Source: Methanosarcinales archaeon (GTDB taxonomy: Archaea > Halobacteriota > Methanosarcinia > Methanosarcinales > Methanogasteraceae). Taken from it: a stretch of DNA of 24,551 nt. The translations under genes and the position numbers were made by a program. This document shows, piece after piece, positions 24,194 through 24,551 of this stretch. Below the pieces are notes generated by a model. That model ran no database searches. It was given only the letters and a program-made list of their open reading frames with translations, and was not told where the DNA came from. Location: contig DAOVGO010000157.1 of NCBI GenBank assembly GCA_030672345.1, positions 1-24,551 of the forward strand, in the 5' to 3' direction. Numbering within the stretch: the first letter of the stretch is position 1; every line of letters starts with the position of its first letter.

Positions 24194-24551
24194 TCATAAT
24201 CGCGCAATCCTGCGCAAAAACTCCTCCTGCGTAACCCCGCCCCGGCGCGCCATCCTGCGCAGCACGTTCTGGATGCCTGTGCCGTACTGTGCTGCTTTCT
24301 TTGGCGCCTGTGCAAGCTCTGCAGGGAGATACTCTTCAGACGCCCTCCTCAAAATGTATTTTCTTGTATAACCGTCTTCCCTGCGGATCTTGAGCCTGAC
24401 ATCGATCTTGCGGGCGAGATCTGTCACACCGGAATGGAGCATTGGCATGCGCAGTTCTATGCCGTTTAATCGTGCAACCGCAGCATCCCGCTCAACCTGA
24501 TCAGGTAGTGCGAGCAGATCCTTCTCCAGCTCACGGTCAAGCCTCCCGTCG
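24194..24551 (-). CDS. asparagine synthase-like protein, C-terminal part
   Basis: The frame is open to the window edge, so only the last 118 residues are seen. They match the end of the asparagine synthetase domain: ARLNGIELRMPMLHSGVTDLA (the strand-helix that starts the C-terminal lobe), KIRREDGYTRKYILRRAS, LPAELAQAPKKAAQYGTG. The domain ligates ammonia to an aspartyl adenylate; archaeal relatives may act on other carboxylates. The gene is convergent with HMG-CoA synthase, with 64 bp between the stops. Whether an N-terminal glutaminase is present cannot be seen. Confidence 0.8.
   Translation of the reverse strand, partial: DGRLDRELEKDLLALPDQVERDAAVARLNGIELRMPMLHSGVTDLARKIDVRLKIRREDGYTRKYILRRASEEYLPAELAQAPKKAAQYGTGIQNVLRRMARRGGVTQEEFLRRIARL

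Overview
The window reads as a piece of a euryarchaeal chromosome, probably from the Methanosarcinia/Syntrophoarchaeia/ANME side of the tree; I cannot name the species. Support comes from the archaeal-type ribosomal genes (rps13-rps4-rps11), a PCNA sliding clamp, a PAC2-family proteasome assembly protein, a fused ADP-forming acyl-CoA synthetase, an archaeal HMG-CoA synthase, Methanosarcina-type S-layer domains, TATA boxes set for leaderless starts, and group II introns.

Region 1 (1-8.4 kb) is accessory and the most interesting. It holds the end of a cohesin/dockerin protein, a cytoplasmic trypsin-like protease, a small protein that resembles the protease's own N-terminal domain, and a metallophosphoesterase. 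Next come a cysteine-free protein with two leader-like/core-like repeats and a radical SAM/SPASM enzyme with a PqqD-like N-terminus, then two exported S-layer-domain proteins, the first split by frame breaks. Protein plus radical SAM enzyme look like a RiPP (ribosomally made, post-translationally modified peptide) locus. The upstream regions of the protease and of the putative precursor share a near-identical 29-bp promoter block (28/29) and a 12-bp motif further down, which suggests shared regulation and a possible role for the protease in maturation.

Region 2 (8.4-13.4 kb) is a repeat-rich mobile-element graveyard. It carries a compact ORF-less group II intron with well-formed domains V and VI, two deletion derivatives of a different group II intron on the other strand (one with the N-terminus of its reverse transcriptase), and several short dispersed repeats. 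Embedded in it are a PHP-domain phosphoesterase and an AAA_14/DUF4143 ATPase whose promoter overlaps a 10-bp-arm palindrome.

Region 3 (13.4-24.5 kb) is housekeeping: single-chain GMP synthase, rps11-rps4-rps13 (all minus strand), then on the plus strand pcna, PAC2, acyl-CoA synthetase (ADP-forming) with a BioD/DRTGG partner, NH3-dependent NAD synthetase, a small antitoxin-like protein and HMG-CoA synthase. The window ends in a minus-strand asparagine-synthase-like gene. Several gene starts were moved to an internal codon because of ribosome-binding sites, TATA spacing or family length; these are stated per gene.
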